DNA from: RUG11462 sp036308645
Lineage (GTDB): Bacteria > Bacillota > Clostridia > Oscillospirales > Acutalibacteraceae
Assembly: GCA_036308645.1 (NCBI GenBank)
Contig: JAXJVH010000050.1
Span: 124,001-188,000 of the forward strand
Reading direction: 5' to 3'
Length of the DNA stretch: 64,000 nucleotides
In this document: positions 51,775 through 59,951 of the stretch, piece after piece
Position numbering within the stretch: position 1 is the stretch's first letter
Layout: every line of letters starts with the position of its first letter
The notes under the pieces: generated by a model
What the model saw: only the letters and a program-made list of their open reading frames with translations
Databases searched by the model: none
Told to the model about the DNA's origin: nothing
Program-made: the position numbers and the translations under genes

Positions 51775-51807
51775 CAAATTCGGCAAAAAAGTTTTAGGAG
51801 AAATGAA

Positions 51808-52932
51808 ATGACAGATAAAGAATTACGCGAAATAAGAAGAAGATTTCGTCCCGATAAAAACAGTATTTTAAGTATAAAAGGCTGTCTTGTAAACGCCGAT
51901 AAAGAGATTGTCACAAAATTCAATCAGCCAATGGCAACTTGTTCTAACGAAGAAAGTGAAAAAATACTGTCAATTATGAAAAAATCGCTTTCAGGCTCAT
52001 TAGGTACTAACCTTATTGATATTGATTTTGGGCAAAAGCAAATTTTAGAGGGTGACGAGCATAAATTATTGATGGCGCTTCGAGATTCCAAACTTAAAGA
52101 TGAAAATGCAGAAAATGAATTTTATCAAAGAGTAATCAAAAGCACCGATTTGGAAGATAATTTTGTAATACTGCTTGCGACAGACGCTTATGACGTATTT
52201 ACATATACAAAGGACGGAGAAAAAGAAGATTCAAATTCGTTTTTTTCATATATCATTTGCAGTATTTGTCCTGTAAAACCGCTTAACACAGGGCTATATT
52301 TCAGAGAAGCCGACAGTTCATTCAGGGCTTTTGACGCACATTCAATGCTTTCAAATCCCGAAATTGGCTTTATGTTCCCTGCTTTTGACGACAGAGCCGC
52401 AAATATTTACAATGCGCTTTACTATACCCGTGATATTTCAAACATTCATTCTGCGTTTATTGAACGTATTTTCAACACCGATTTGCCGATGTCTGCCGCC
52501 GAGCAAAAAGACGGCTTTGACAGTTGCCTTAAAGAAACGCTTGATGAGGAATGTGATTTTGAGGTTATGCGGTCAGTACACGACCAGATTTCCGATATGG
52601 TTAAGGAGCATAAGGATACAAAACAGATTCAGCCGCTAAAGCTTACAAAATCAGAGTTTAAAACTGTTTTGGAATGTTGTGGCGTTGACGGCGAAAAAGT
52701 TGAGCGATTTGGAAATAAATTTGATGAACAGTTTGGCAAAAATGCGGAAATCGCACCAAAAAGTATTGTTGATGTTAAGAAATTCGAGGTTAATACGCCT
52801 GATATTTCAATAAAAGTTAATCCCGACCGCACCGATCTTGTTTCAACTCAAATAATAAACGGCGTAAAATACATATTAATTAAAGCCAACGAGGGCGTTG
52901 AAGTAAACGGTGTAAATATTGATATAAAATAG
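51808..52932 (+). CDS. DUF4317 family protein
   Basis: A 374-residue cytoplasmic protein opening KELREIRRRFRPDKNSILSIKGCLVN, the recognised DUF4317 N-terminus, common in Clostridia. It has an alpha/beta core (FVILLATDAYDVFTY, SYIICSICPVKP) and a helical C-terminal region ending in a short beta domain. No catalytic motif can be named and the role is unknown. RBS AGGAGAAATGAA precedes the ATG. It stands alone, bounded by its promoter and a bidirectional terminator. Confidence 0.85.
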   Translation: MTDKELREIRRRFRPDKNSILSIKGCLVNADKEIVTKFNQPMATCSNEESEKILSIMKKSLSGSLGTNLIDIDFGQKQILEGDEHKLLMALRDSKLKDENAENEFYQRVIKSTDLEDNFVILLATDAYDVFTYTKDGEKEDSNSFFSYIICSICPVKPLNTGLYFREADSSFRAFDAHSMLSNPEIGFMFPAFDDRAANIYNALYYTRDISNIHSAFIERIFNTDLPMSAAEQKDGFDSCLKETLDEECDFEVMRSVHDQISDMVKEHKDTKQIQPLKLTKSEFKTVLECCGVDGEKVERFGNKFDEQFGKNAEIAPKSIVDVKKFEVNTPDISIKVNPDRTDLVSTQIINGVKYILIKANEGVEVNGVNIDIK

Positions 52933-52948
52933 ACATAAATAGATATAA

Positions 52949-52987
52949 AAAATCAGCCTTTCTTAAAATTACGCAAAGGCTGATTTT
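52949..52987. terminator. Bidirectional intrinsic terminator
   Basis: AAAATCAGCCTTT / AAAGGCTGATTTT, perfect 13-bp stem, 13-nt loop, shared by the convergent DUF4317 and YfcE-type genes. Confidence 0.9.
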
Positions 52988-52989
52988 AT

Positions 52990-53457
52990 TTATAAACTAA
53001 CGATATTTGTAACAATGCTGTCCCCTACTATATCAATAAATCCGTAAGAAGCCTTCCCCATATTCGGTCTGGCGCACGAACCCGGATTCATTATATAAAG
53101 TCCGTCGTCATACTCCGTAAAAGGTATATGCGTATGACCGAAAAGCAAAATATCGACCTCTCGGCGTTTTGCTTCTTTAATTATTTCATCATATCCGAAT
53201 TTTACATTGTACTTATGTCCGTGAGTAAAAAATATCTTTTTTGACGAAAGTTTAATTTCCTGTTCTATAGGATAATCACCAAAATCGCAATTACCTTTTA
53301 CAAAATAAAAATCAATATCTTTATAAAGATAACTTATATCCTCTGCACGCTCTGCACCGTCGCCGCAATAAATTACTGCGTCGGGTTTTGATTTTTCAAT
53401 AGCCTTCTCAATTGGGGAAGAATAACCGTGTGCGTCTGACAAAACAACAATTCTCAT
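52990..53457 (-). CDS. YfcE/MJ0936-type phosphodiesterase
   Basis: A 155-residue calcineurin-like metallophosphoesterase with the metal-ligand set in order: SDAHGY, YCGDGAER, KGNCDFGDYP, FTHGHKYN and LFGHTHIP. Family enzymes hydrolyse phosphodiesters with Mn or Ni; the natural substrate is unclear. The start lies 63 bases from a rightward gene, so they share a divergent promoter region. Confidence 0.9.
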   Translation of the reverse strand: MRIVVLSDAHGYSSPIEKAIEKSKPDAVIYCGDGAERAEDISYLYKDIDFYFVKGNCDFGDYPIEQEIKLSSKKIFFTHGHKYNVKFGYDEIIKEAKRREVDILLFGHTHIPFTEYDDGLYIMNPGSCARPNMGKASYGFIDIVGDSIVTNIVSL

Positions 53458-53519
53458 TGAATACCTCTTCTACAAATCAAACTTTTTTCATATTATATAA
53501 CAAAAGGAGTGTTTTTTCA

Positions 53520-53732
53520 ATGATAGATAAGAATAAACTTGATGAAATGATGAAAATTGCCGATAAAAACGGCGTTGACGAACAGACCGTAAACGGAATT
53601 ATGAAAAATTTAAGCGATGATAACAAGAAAAAAGTAAACGATATATTAAATGATAAGGAAAAACTTAATAAAATTCTCTCGGATAAGTCGGTTCAGGAAC
53701 TTATAAAGAAATTCGGCGGGAAAAATGGATGA
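53520..53732 (+). CDS. Small helical protein, first of an unknown three-gene unit
   Basis: 70 residues, highly charged and helical: MIDKNKLDEMMKIADKNGVD, then VNGIMKNLSDDNKKKVNDIL. AAAAGGAGTGTTTTTTCA precedes this ATG; a longer frame from 53412 has no RBS and overlaps the divergent gene. Its stop overlaps the next gene's ATG by 8 bases. The repeated D/K/L pattern around 'ILNDKEKLNKILSDKSVQEL' suggests a helical repeat for protein contact. No known family. Confidence 0.7.
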   Translation: MIDKNKLDEMMKIADKNGVDEQTVNGIMKNLSDDNKKKVNDILNDKEKLNKILSDKSVQELIKKFGGKNG

Positions 53733-54093
53733 TTTAACGTCAAAAATCACCGAACTTTTAGGCGATCCCGAGGGAATGAAACGCATTTCGGAAATTGCCT
53801 CGTCGCTTATGTCCTCACAAAAAGAAGAACAACCGAAAAAAGAGCCGGAAAAATCTGAAGGCTCTTTTTTAAGCGATATGCAGTTAGACCCTGTTCAAAT
53901 GGGAAATATGATGAAAATGATGTCGGTGCTGAAAAACCAAAATCAAGAGGACGATAACACCCGTTTGCTGATTGCACTAAAGCCGCACCTTTCGGAAGAA
54001 CGGCGAAAAAAAGTTGATAAAGCCATTTCACTCTTGAAAATAGTAAAACTTTTACCGATTTTAAAAGAAAGCGGCTTAACAAATATTTTTTAA
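53725..54093 (+). CDS. Unknown helical protein, second of three
   Basis: 122 residues: DDLTSKITELLGDPEGMKRIS, an acidic/basic low-complexity linker (about 33-47), then QLDPVQMGNMMKMMSVLK and RLLIALKPHLSEERRKKVDKAI with the ending KIVKLLPILKES. This looks conserved and familiar from Oscillospiraceae genomes, but I cannot name a family. No membrane segment. Its ATG overlaps the preceding stop and the third gene follows after 11 bases. The unit converges on spoIIR, so a sporulation or envelope role is possible but unproven. Confidence 0.7.
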   Translation: MDDLTSKITELLGDPEGMKRISEIASSLMSSQKEEQPKKEPEKSEGSFLSDMQLDPVQMGNMMKMMSVLKNQNQEDDNTRLLIALKPHLSEERRKKVDKAISLLKIVKLLPILKESGLTNIF

Positions 54094-54104
54094 AGGATAA
54101 AGTT

Positions 54105-54437
54105 ATGGACGAATATACTCATAATCAAATTAAAAGAATGGAGCAAGAGGCTACCAAAAGAGCAAGAGAAGCAAGTATGAGAGCAAAACCCAATCCGCAG
54201 AGCAAAACTTTAAAAGAGATGCCGAAATTTCAAGATGAGCATAAGCCGCAAGAACACAAAAATGCCGAAAAGATGCAAAAGCGGGGTTCTTTAGGCTTTT
54301 TAAATGCACTTGATTTAAAAAAACTCATCGGTGAAAACTCCGAGCAGGCAATGCTTTTATTGCTTATACTTATTTTAAGCCATGAAAACACCTGTGACGA
54401 ATATCTTTTATATGCGCTTATATACATTATGCTTTAA
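54105..54437 (+). CDS. Unknown protein with hydrophobic C-terminus, third of three
   Basis: 110 residues: a charged, helical N-terminal half (YTHNQIKRMEQEATKRAREA) and a C-terminal half, FLNALDLKKLIGENSEQAMLLLLILILSHENTCDEYLLYALIYIML, with two hydrophobic stretches that could sit in a membrane. AAAGGATAAAGTT precedes the start. The stop codon overlaps the spoIIR stop tail to tail by 4 bases, so no terminator separates the convergent genes. Family unknown. Confidence 0.7.
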   Translation: MDEYTHNQIKRMEQEATKRAREASMRAKPNPQSKTLKEMPKFQDEHKPQEHKNAEKMQKRGSLGFLNALDLKKLIGENSEQAMLLLLILILSHENTCDEYLLYALIYIML

Positions 54438-55039
54438 AACAAACTCTTAATTGCTTCAAACCATTCAACAACCTTGAATTTAACAATATATTTATCTTTA
54501 TTTTCGACTATTTTTGTTTCATCATTCGGCAAAACGTCTTCCACTTTTTGAGCCGATGACGAAATACAAAGCGACGGGTACATCACGCACCACCAGTTTT
54601 TCCCCTTAGCCCTGCCTATTTTTATTTGCAAAGCGGTATAAATACCTGCAGGCAGTGTTGCACTGCAAGGAGCACTGTCATAAGTACGTGTGTTAAAATA
54701 GCAAGGTGAAACCTCTGCCGAAACTTTATAATCACAGCCGTTTTTCTGCAATTCATCCGTTGCTACTGCACAAAAACGGTTTAAATTTTCATTGGCAAGG
54801 CTTATGGTTTCCTGTAAATTTTCGCTTTCCCCGAAAATTTCCAAGCCTTCAAGTAACAATCTGTCACGAACTTTTAATTTCAGTTCCTGATCTGATTTTG
54901 AATCAGAGTTTGCAAGAATATGTAGCCTGAAAACTCTTTCTCTTATATCCGAACATTTTACTGAAAAATCAAAGCAACTCAAAGCAATGCTTAAACACAA
55001 AGCGATAAGAACACAAAGTTCTGTTTTTTTAAGATACAC
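54434..55039 (-). CDS. spoIIR: Stage II sporulation protein R
   Basis: The forespore-made signal that activates SpoIIGA and so sigma-E in the mother cell. 201 residues with an N-terminal signal/anchor (about 8-25) and the family core: FRLHILANSDSKSDQELKLKVRDRLL, EVSPCYFNTRTY and AKGKNWWCVMYPSLC. It starts at GTG 55039 with AAGGAG 8 bases upstream. That AAGGAG lies in the 3' arm of the ispE terminator hairpin, an unusual arrangement. Sigma-E control of spoIVA (39.4 kb) makes both genes part of one sporulation pathway. Confidence 0.93.
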   Translation of the reverse strand: MYLKKTELCVLIALCLSIALSCFDFSVKCSDIRERVFRLHILANSDSKSDQELKLKVRDRLLLEGLEIFGESENLQETISLANENLNRFCAVATDELQKNGCDYKVSAEVSPCYFNTRTYDSAPCSATLPAGIYTALQIKIGRAKGKNWWCVMYPSLCISSSAQKVEDVLPNDETKIVENKDKYIVKFKVVEWFEAIKSLF

Positions 55040-55040
55040 A

Positions 55041-55088
55041 AAAATAACTCCTTGTCATAACTTTTATACAAAGTATTGACAAGGAGTT
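55041..55088 (-). terminator. Terminator of ispE, containing the spoIIR Shine-Dalgarno
   Basis: Perfect 12-bp stem AACTCCTTGTCA / TGACAAGGAGTT (55046-55057 with 55077-55088), 19-nt loop, followed on the minus strand by ATTTTTG. The 3' arm AAGGAG is the only Shine-Dalgarno for the spoIIR GTG at 55039. Confidence 0.85.
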
Positions 55089-55094
55089 GGTTTT

Positions 55095-55952
55095 TTATTC
55101 AGTTTCTATTCTTACAGGCTTACAAAGAAAAATATCATCATATTTATCCGATAATTCATCTTTTGCGTCTTTAGCAGTATCTTCATCTTCAAAAAGCCCG
55201 AAAATACTCGGACCGCTACCCGAAAGGCAAGCGCACAAAGCGCCGTTTTCACATAATTCGTCTTTTGTTTTCAAAAATTCTTTATTATACAAAAGTTCAA
55301 AAACATTCTGCATATTTTTTGAAGCCTCATATAAATCGCCTTCGCAAATTGCATTAACAAGCTTTTCTGTATCCGGATGAAATATATCTGTCATACTGTC
55401 AAATTTTCGGTACATCTCACCGGTGGAAAGTTTGTAGCCGTCTTTAATAATCAAAAATGCACATTCAGGTAATTCCGGCAACGGAGTCAAAATTGTTCCC
55501 CTGCCCTCTGCAAGTTGAGTGCCGCCCTCAATAAAGAAAGGAACATCTGAACCGACGTCTTCGGCAATTTTGATTAAATCTTCTGTATCAAAATCGGTAT
55601 TATAAAGCGTATTAAGTGCAACAATTACAGCTGCCGCGTCGGATGAACCGCCGCCGAGTCCTGCCGCAACAGGGATACGCTTTTTTATCTTTATTTCTGC
55701 TCCGCCGTTGATTTTTGCGAACTCAAAGAAATATTTTGCGGCTTTGTATGCAATATTTTCTTCGTTTTCGGGCAAATCGCCGTTGCATTTAATAGAAATT
55801 TTATCATCTACGGTAACCGAAACGGTATCATATATATCAACGGTTTGCATTACCATTTCCACAGTATGATAATTACCGTCGCTCGATTTTCCCGTAATAT
55901 CGAGATTTAGGTTGATTTTTGCGTAAGCTTTAATACTGACAGAATCAGCCAT
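55095..55952 (-). CDS. ispE: 4-diphosphocytidyl-2-C-methyl-D-erythritol kinase
   Basis: Fourth step of the MEP isoprenoid pathway. 285-residue GHMP kinase: KAYAKINLNLDITGK at the start, phosphate loop PVAAGLGGGSSDAAAVI, DVPFFIEGG and CLSGSGPSIFG near the end. It lies 2 bases after an aminotransferase gene and is followed by the hairpin above. Confidence 0.95.
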   Translation of the reverse strand: MADSVSIKAYAKINLNLDITGKSSDGNYHTVEMVMQTVDIYDTVSVTVDDKISIKCNGDLPENEENIAYKAAKYFFEFAKINGGAEIKIKKRIPVAAGLGGGSSDAAAVIVALNTLYNTDFDTEDLIKIAEDVGSDVPFFIEGGTQLAEGRGTILTPLPELPECAFLIIKDGYKLSTGEMYRKFDSMTDIFHPDTEKLVNAICEGDLYEASKNMQNVFELLYNKEFLKTKDELCENGALCACLSGSGPSIFGLFEDEDTAKDAKDELSDKYDDIFLCKPVRIETE

Positions 55953-55954
55953 TA

Positions 55955-57136
55955 CTATTGTTCTCCTTTAAGTTCGTTTAAAAACTCTTTAATTCGTGAT
56001 ACGGCAATTTTTAGATTAGCAAGTGAATTACAATAAGAAACCCTGATAAATCCCTCGCCGCATTCTCCGAAAGCATTTCCGGGAACTGCAGCAACGTGCT
56101 TTTCTTTAAGCAAACGTTCACAAAATTCTTCGCTTGAAAGACCTGTCGATTTTATGCAGGGAAAAGCATAAAACGCACCTCTCGGCTCGAAACAACTAAG
56201 CCCTATTTTGCGAAATTCATTTACAATGTAGGTTCTGCGAACATCATATTCGGATTGCATATTTAAAATATCATCATCGCCGTTTTTAAGCGCTTCAATC
56301 GCCGCATACTGCGAGGTTGTAGGCGAACTCATAATGCAAAACTGATGAATTTTGGTCATCTGTTTAAGTATCGGAGCAGGACCGCAGGCATATCCCAAAC
56401 GCCAACCTGTCATTGAATAAGTTTTTGAAAAGCCTGAAACAAGTACAGTCCTTTCCTGCATGCCGTCTATCTCGGCGATTGAAGTATGAGAAATACCGCC
56501 GTATGTAAGTTCGGCATAAATTTCATCAGAAAGTACAACAATATCGGTATCTCTTAAAACTTCGGCTATTTCTTCCAGATGTTCACGAAGCATTATAGCC
56601 CCTGTAGGATTGTTAGGAAAAGGTAAAATAAGCATTTTTGTTTTATCCGTAACAGCAGAACGCACTTCATCTGCTGTAAGTCTAAACTCATTTTCCTCTT
56701 TTGTATTGATAATTATGGGAATACCGCCTGCCATTTGAACGATAGGAACATAACAAACAAATGACGGTTCAGGAATTAGCACCTCGTCGCCCGGTGAAAT
56801 CAGCGCTTTAACCGCTATTTCAATAGCCTCCGAGCCGCCGACCGTAACCAAAACTTCATTTTCAGGATTATATTTCAGAGAATACTTTCTATCCAAAAAC
56901 TTTGTAATTTCCTTACGCAGTTCAAGCAGTCCCCAGTTGCTTGTATATCTTGTTTGAGAACGCTCAAGCGATTTAATTCCTGCCTCGCGAATATGCCAAG
57001 GGGTTTTAAAATCAGGCTCGCCTACACCCAAAGAAATTACGTCTTCCATCTTTTCGGCAATATCAAAAAACTTTCTTATTCCCGAAGGTTTAATGTTTAC
57101 AACCGATTGTGAAAGGACGTTATCATAGTTAATCAA
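55955..57136 (-). CDS. Class I/II pyridoxal-phosphate aminotransferase
   Basis: A 393-residue fold type I transaminase: ISLGVGEPDFKTPWHI, SRYTSNWG-like YTSNWGLLELR, NPTG in FPNNPTGAIM, DEIYAELTY, and the PLP lysine in VSGFSKTYSMTGWRLGYA, with a terminal FIRVSYCN. The subgroup (aspartate/aromatic type, PatA-like) cannot be fixed. Its ATG overlaps the stop of the Lrp-type regulator by 4 bases, so the regulator probably controls this gene and may sense its amino acid. Confidence 0.9.
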   Translation of the reverse strand: MINYDNVLSQSVVNIKPSGIRKFFDIAEKMEDVISLGVGEPDFKTPWHIREAGIKSLERSQTRYTSNWGLLELRKEITKFLDRKYSLKYNPENEVLVTVGGSEAIEIAVKALISPGDEVLIPEPSFVCYVPIVQMAGGIPIIINTKEENEFRLTADEVRSAVTDKTKMLILPFPNNPTGAIMLREHLEEIAEVLRDTDIVVLSDEIYAELTYGGISHTSIAEIDGMQERTVLVSGFSKTYSMTGWRLGYACGPAPILKQMTKIHQFCIMSSPTTSQYAAIEALKNGDDDILNMQSEYDVRRTYIVNEFRKIGLSCFEPRGAFYAFPCIKSTGLSSEEFCERLLKEKHVAAVPGNAFGECGEGFIRVSYCNSLANLKIAVSRIKEFLNELKGEQ

Positions 57137-57624
57137 AACGAATATGTCCCCCTGTCGTCTGTTTCTTTATCCATCATTTCAACGCCGATTTCCTTATATC
57201 TGCGAAGCACAAAGTGAGTAGCAGTTGATTCGATATTATCCATTACTGCAAGACGTTTTGCCACAAAAAGCGCAACTTCTTTAAACGAGCGCCCTTTTAC
57301 GGTTACGCAAAGGTCATAAGCGCCCGACATTAAATAAACCGATTCAACTTCCGACATCTGCATAATAGTTTCGGCAATTTCTTCAAATCCTGCATTTTTC
57401 TGCGGAACAACTTTAAGTTCTATAAGCGCAGTTACATGAACATCGCTTACCTTATCCCAGTCAATAATTGTTTTATATCCGCAAATTATTTTTTCTTTTT
57501 CAAGTTTTGCAATCGTTCTTGAAATAGTTTCTTCGGTTTCATTAAGCATAGACGCTAAATCCGAAACGGTATATCTTGAATCCTTTTCAAGAATTTTAAG
57601 TAATTTTTCTGTAAATTTTTCCAT
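57133..57624 (-). CDS. Lrp/AsnC family regulator
   Basis: 163 residues: an N-terminal winged helix (LLKILEKDSRYTVSDLASMLNETEETISRTIAKLEKEKIICGYKTII) and a C-terminal RAM ligand domain (HVTALIELKV, ESVYLMSGAYDLCVTVKGRSF). It is upstream of and translationally coupled to the aminotransferase, a common arrangement for amino-acid-responsive control. The effector is unknown. Its start follows AGGAGAAAATTGTT. Confidence 0.92.
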   Translation of the reverse strand: MEKFTEKLLKILEKDSRYTVSDLASMLNETEETISRTIAKLEKEKIICGYKTIIDWDKVSDVHVTALIELKVVPQKNAGFEEIAETIMQMSEVESVYLMSGAYDLCVTVKGRSFKEVALFVAKRLAVMDNIESTATHFVLRRYKEIGVEMMDKETDDRGTYSF

Positions 57625-57645
57625 AACAATTTTCTCCTGTTCAAA

Positions 57646-58959
57646 TTAGAGTTTTTTAATCTTTTTAACTCGTTTGAGCCTTGCTCGCTTGCGTTTATTA
57701 CTTACAATATTGACTGAAATCAGCGATATAAGAATTAATACCAAAAATACCGCTATAACAATAAACCATGTTGATGTAAATATGCCTTTTGCTATTTCGC
57801 AAATATACAGCCAAGTGCTTCGCTTTACCTCGTAATTGTTTACAAGATTAACTTTTGCAATTTCTTTTCCCGCGCATTTAATACTTACATAGCCTAAAAT
57901 CTGACCTTTTTCGATAGGCGCCCAAACTGAATTTTCTTTCAGCACAGGGTCGTAAATAATGCTTTCGTTAGTAATACCTTTAGGCATAATAACCGTTACG
58001 TTCTTTTCTGGATACAGTTGGACAAAATCAGTTTCATTTGACAATTCAACGTCCATTTCCGAAATCATTGTATCGGTGCTTGCAACCGTTCTGTATTCAA
58101 AATCACTGAAAGCCCATTTATAAAGTGCGGCAGAATCGGTAAACTGCGTGTTTGTATCTCGGTCGCCGCCCATTATAACGCAAAGATAATTATAGCCGTC
58201 TTTGGAAGCGGTAGAAACAACGCAAGCGCCTGCCGGAGTGGTAAATCCGGTTTTTATACCGCGTGCATAAGGGTAATAAAGACTTCCCGAATACGGATTT
58301 AAAAGGTGATTTGTTGTGCTTACGCTCCAACTGTCGTGTTTGTTGGTTTTAGGAATTGTGTATGTATACTGCGAACAAATATTTAAAAAGTTAGGCAGAT
58401 TGATAGCATACTTACAAAGTTTAACCAAATCTTTTGCGGTGGTATAGTGGTTATCGTCATGCAATCCGGTAGCATTCGTAAAATGAGTATTATTCATTTT
58501 AAGTTCTTTTGCCTTATTATTCATAAGTTCAATAAAATCTTTGCCCGTTGTTTTTTCAACATAATCTACAATGACGTTTGCAGCGTCGGCCGCAGAGCGT
58601 ACAAGCAACATATTAAGGCAAGCCTCCAGCGTTACCTTTTCGCCCGGCACAAGATTTGCCACAACAAGTTCGCTGCCGAGCAACGATTCATAATTTTCTT
58701 TAGTTACAGTAACCTCTTGAGTAAGGTCAGTACAGTTTTCAATCAGCAAAACCGCAGTCATAACTTTGGTTATAGACGCAGGATAACGCTTTTCATCGGC
58801 ATTTTTTTCATAAATGGCATCGCCTGTATCAAGGCTTACCAAAAGCGCAACTTCGGATTTAACTTCAAACCCAGTTGTTTTATATGAAGCGCCTGCAGTT
58901 ATAGGAAAAGCGCAAAATATTATAATTAAAATCACCAACATACTGATTAATTTTTTCAT
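57646..58959 (-). CDS. D-alanyl-D-alanine carboxypeptidase (DacF/PBP5 type)
   Basis: Trims the terminal D-Ala of peptidoglycan pentapeptides. 437 residues: signal peptide (1-24), S11 catalytic domain with SxxK at S62-I-T-K65 (RYPASITKVMTAVLL) and KTG in RGIKTGFTTPAGACVV, a C-terminal beta domain and a membrane helix with a basic end (about 392-437). The second motif, normally S-x-N, reads S122-A-A followed by DAAN, so the Asn is replaced at the usual position. An AT-rich 150-bp gap (58960-59109) separates it from the divergent phosphoesterase gene. Confidence 0.92.
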   Translation of the reverse strand: MKKLISMLVILIIIFCAFPITAGASYKTTGFEVKSEVALLVSLDTGDAIYEKNADEKRYPASITKVMTAVLLIENCTDLTQEVTVTKENYESLLGSELVVANLVPGEKVTLEACLNMLLVRSAADAANVIVDYVEKTTGKDFIELMNNKAKELKMNNTHFTNATGLHDDNHYTTAKDLVKLCKYAINLPNFLNICSQYTYTIPKTNKHDSWSVSTTNHLLNPYSGSLYYPYARGIKTGFTTPAGACVVSTASKDGYNYLCVIMGGDRDTNTQFTDSAALYKWAFSDFEYRTVASTDTMISEMDVELSNETDFVQLYPEKNVTVIMPKGITNESIIYDPVLKENSVWAPIEKGQILGYVSIKCAGKEIAKVNLVNNYEVKRSTWLYICEIAKGIFTSTWFIVIAVFLVLILISLISVNIVSNKRKRARLKRVKKIKKL

Positions 58960-59109
58960 TAATATTCTTTCCTCTTCGATTTTTATAAATATTTTTAAAA
59001 TTAGGTAGAAAAATGATAAAAAATATTATATAATATTTATATTAAATTTATTATAACATAAAACTATAATTTTTTAAATAGTAAATTTTAAAAAGTTTAA
59101 GGAGAAAAA

Positions 59110-59820
59110 ATGGTTTATATTACCGGCGATATGCACGGCGACCAAAGCCGATTTAATACAAAAGAAATAAAACAACTTCAGTCAGGCGATACGCTTATAA
59201 TCTGCGGCGACTTCGGCTTTGTTTGGGAAAACAACAAAAAAGAAAAAGAGTTTTTAAAATGGCTTGGTTCAAGAAAATATAATGTATGCTTTTTGGACGG
59301 GCCTCACGATAATTTTGACAGTATTTATTCCTATAAAAAAACAATGTGGAAAGGCGGTCTTGTTCACAGAGTTTCGGGATCACTTTTCCATCTATGCCGA
59401 GGTCAGATTTTTAATATTGACGGATTTACAATTTTCACATTCGGCGGAGGAGAAAGTTCCGACCGAGATATGAGAAACGACTCAAAGCGTTGGTTTAAAG
59501 AAGAACTCCCCTCGCCCGATGAAATGCGTGAAGGCGCTGAAAATCTAAACAAGGCAGGACTTAAAGTAGATTATATTGTAACGCACGAGCCTCCGTCATT
59601 AGTAAAAAGGGCTATGCAACTGCGTTCAGGCAAAAATGCTTATGTAAATAAACTCAACGGATATTTAGAGGAAATAAGCCGTGGCGTTACTTATGAAAAG
59701 TGGTTTTTCGGTTGCGTTCACGAAGACAAGCCTGTTACCAAAAAGCATATTGCCGTTTTTAAAAATCTTTTACCGATTGATTATGAACCAATCGGCGGCC
59801 CAATCACAAGAATTGACTAA
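59110..59820 (+). CDS. Metallophosphoesterase (calcineurin-like)
   Basis: 236 residues with the metallophosphoesterase ligands: ITGDMHGD, ICGDFGFVW, DGPHDN, YIVTHEPPS and FFGCVHED. The third box normally reads GNHE; here it is GPHDN, so the usual Asn metal ligand is Pro, unless the following Asn takes its place. It resembles phage- and Firmicutes-type single-domain phosphatases. Substrate unknown. AAGGAGAAAAA precedes the ATG. It is ended by a long bidirectional hairpin. Confidence 0.85.
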   Translation: MVYITGDMHGDQSRFNTKEIKQLQSGDTLIICGDFGFVWENNKKEKEFLKWLGSRKYNVCFLDGPHDNFDSIYSYKKTMWKGGLVHRVSGSLFHLCRGQIFNIDGFTIFTFGGGESSDRDMRNDSKRWFKEELPSPDEMREGAENLNKAGLKVDYIVTHEPPSLVKRAMQLRSGKNAYVNKLNGYLEEISRGVTYEKWFFGCVHEDKPVTKKHIAVFKNLLPIDYEPIGGPITRID

Positions 59821-59876
59821 AAAAAGACTGTGAATCTATGCAATCATCCGGATTGTTGTTGATTCACAGTCTTTTT
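59821..59876. terminator. Long bidirectional terminator
   Basis: AAAAAGACTGTGAATC (59821-59836) pairs perfectly with GATTCACAGTCTTTTT (59861-59876); the 24-nt loop can form a further stem (GCAATC with GATTGT). It is T-rich on both strands between convergent genes. Confidence 0.9.
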
Positions 59877-59951
59877 ATTAATATTTTTTTAAATCAAACA
59901 TTCCTATTACACAAAAGATTTCGGCAAGCCGAACGGTAAAATAAATTTCTG

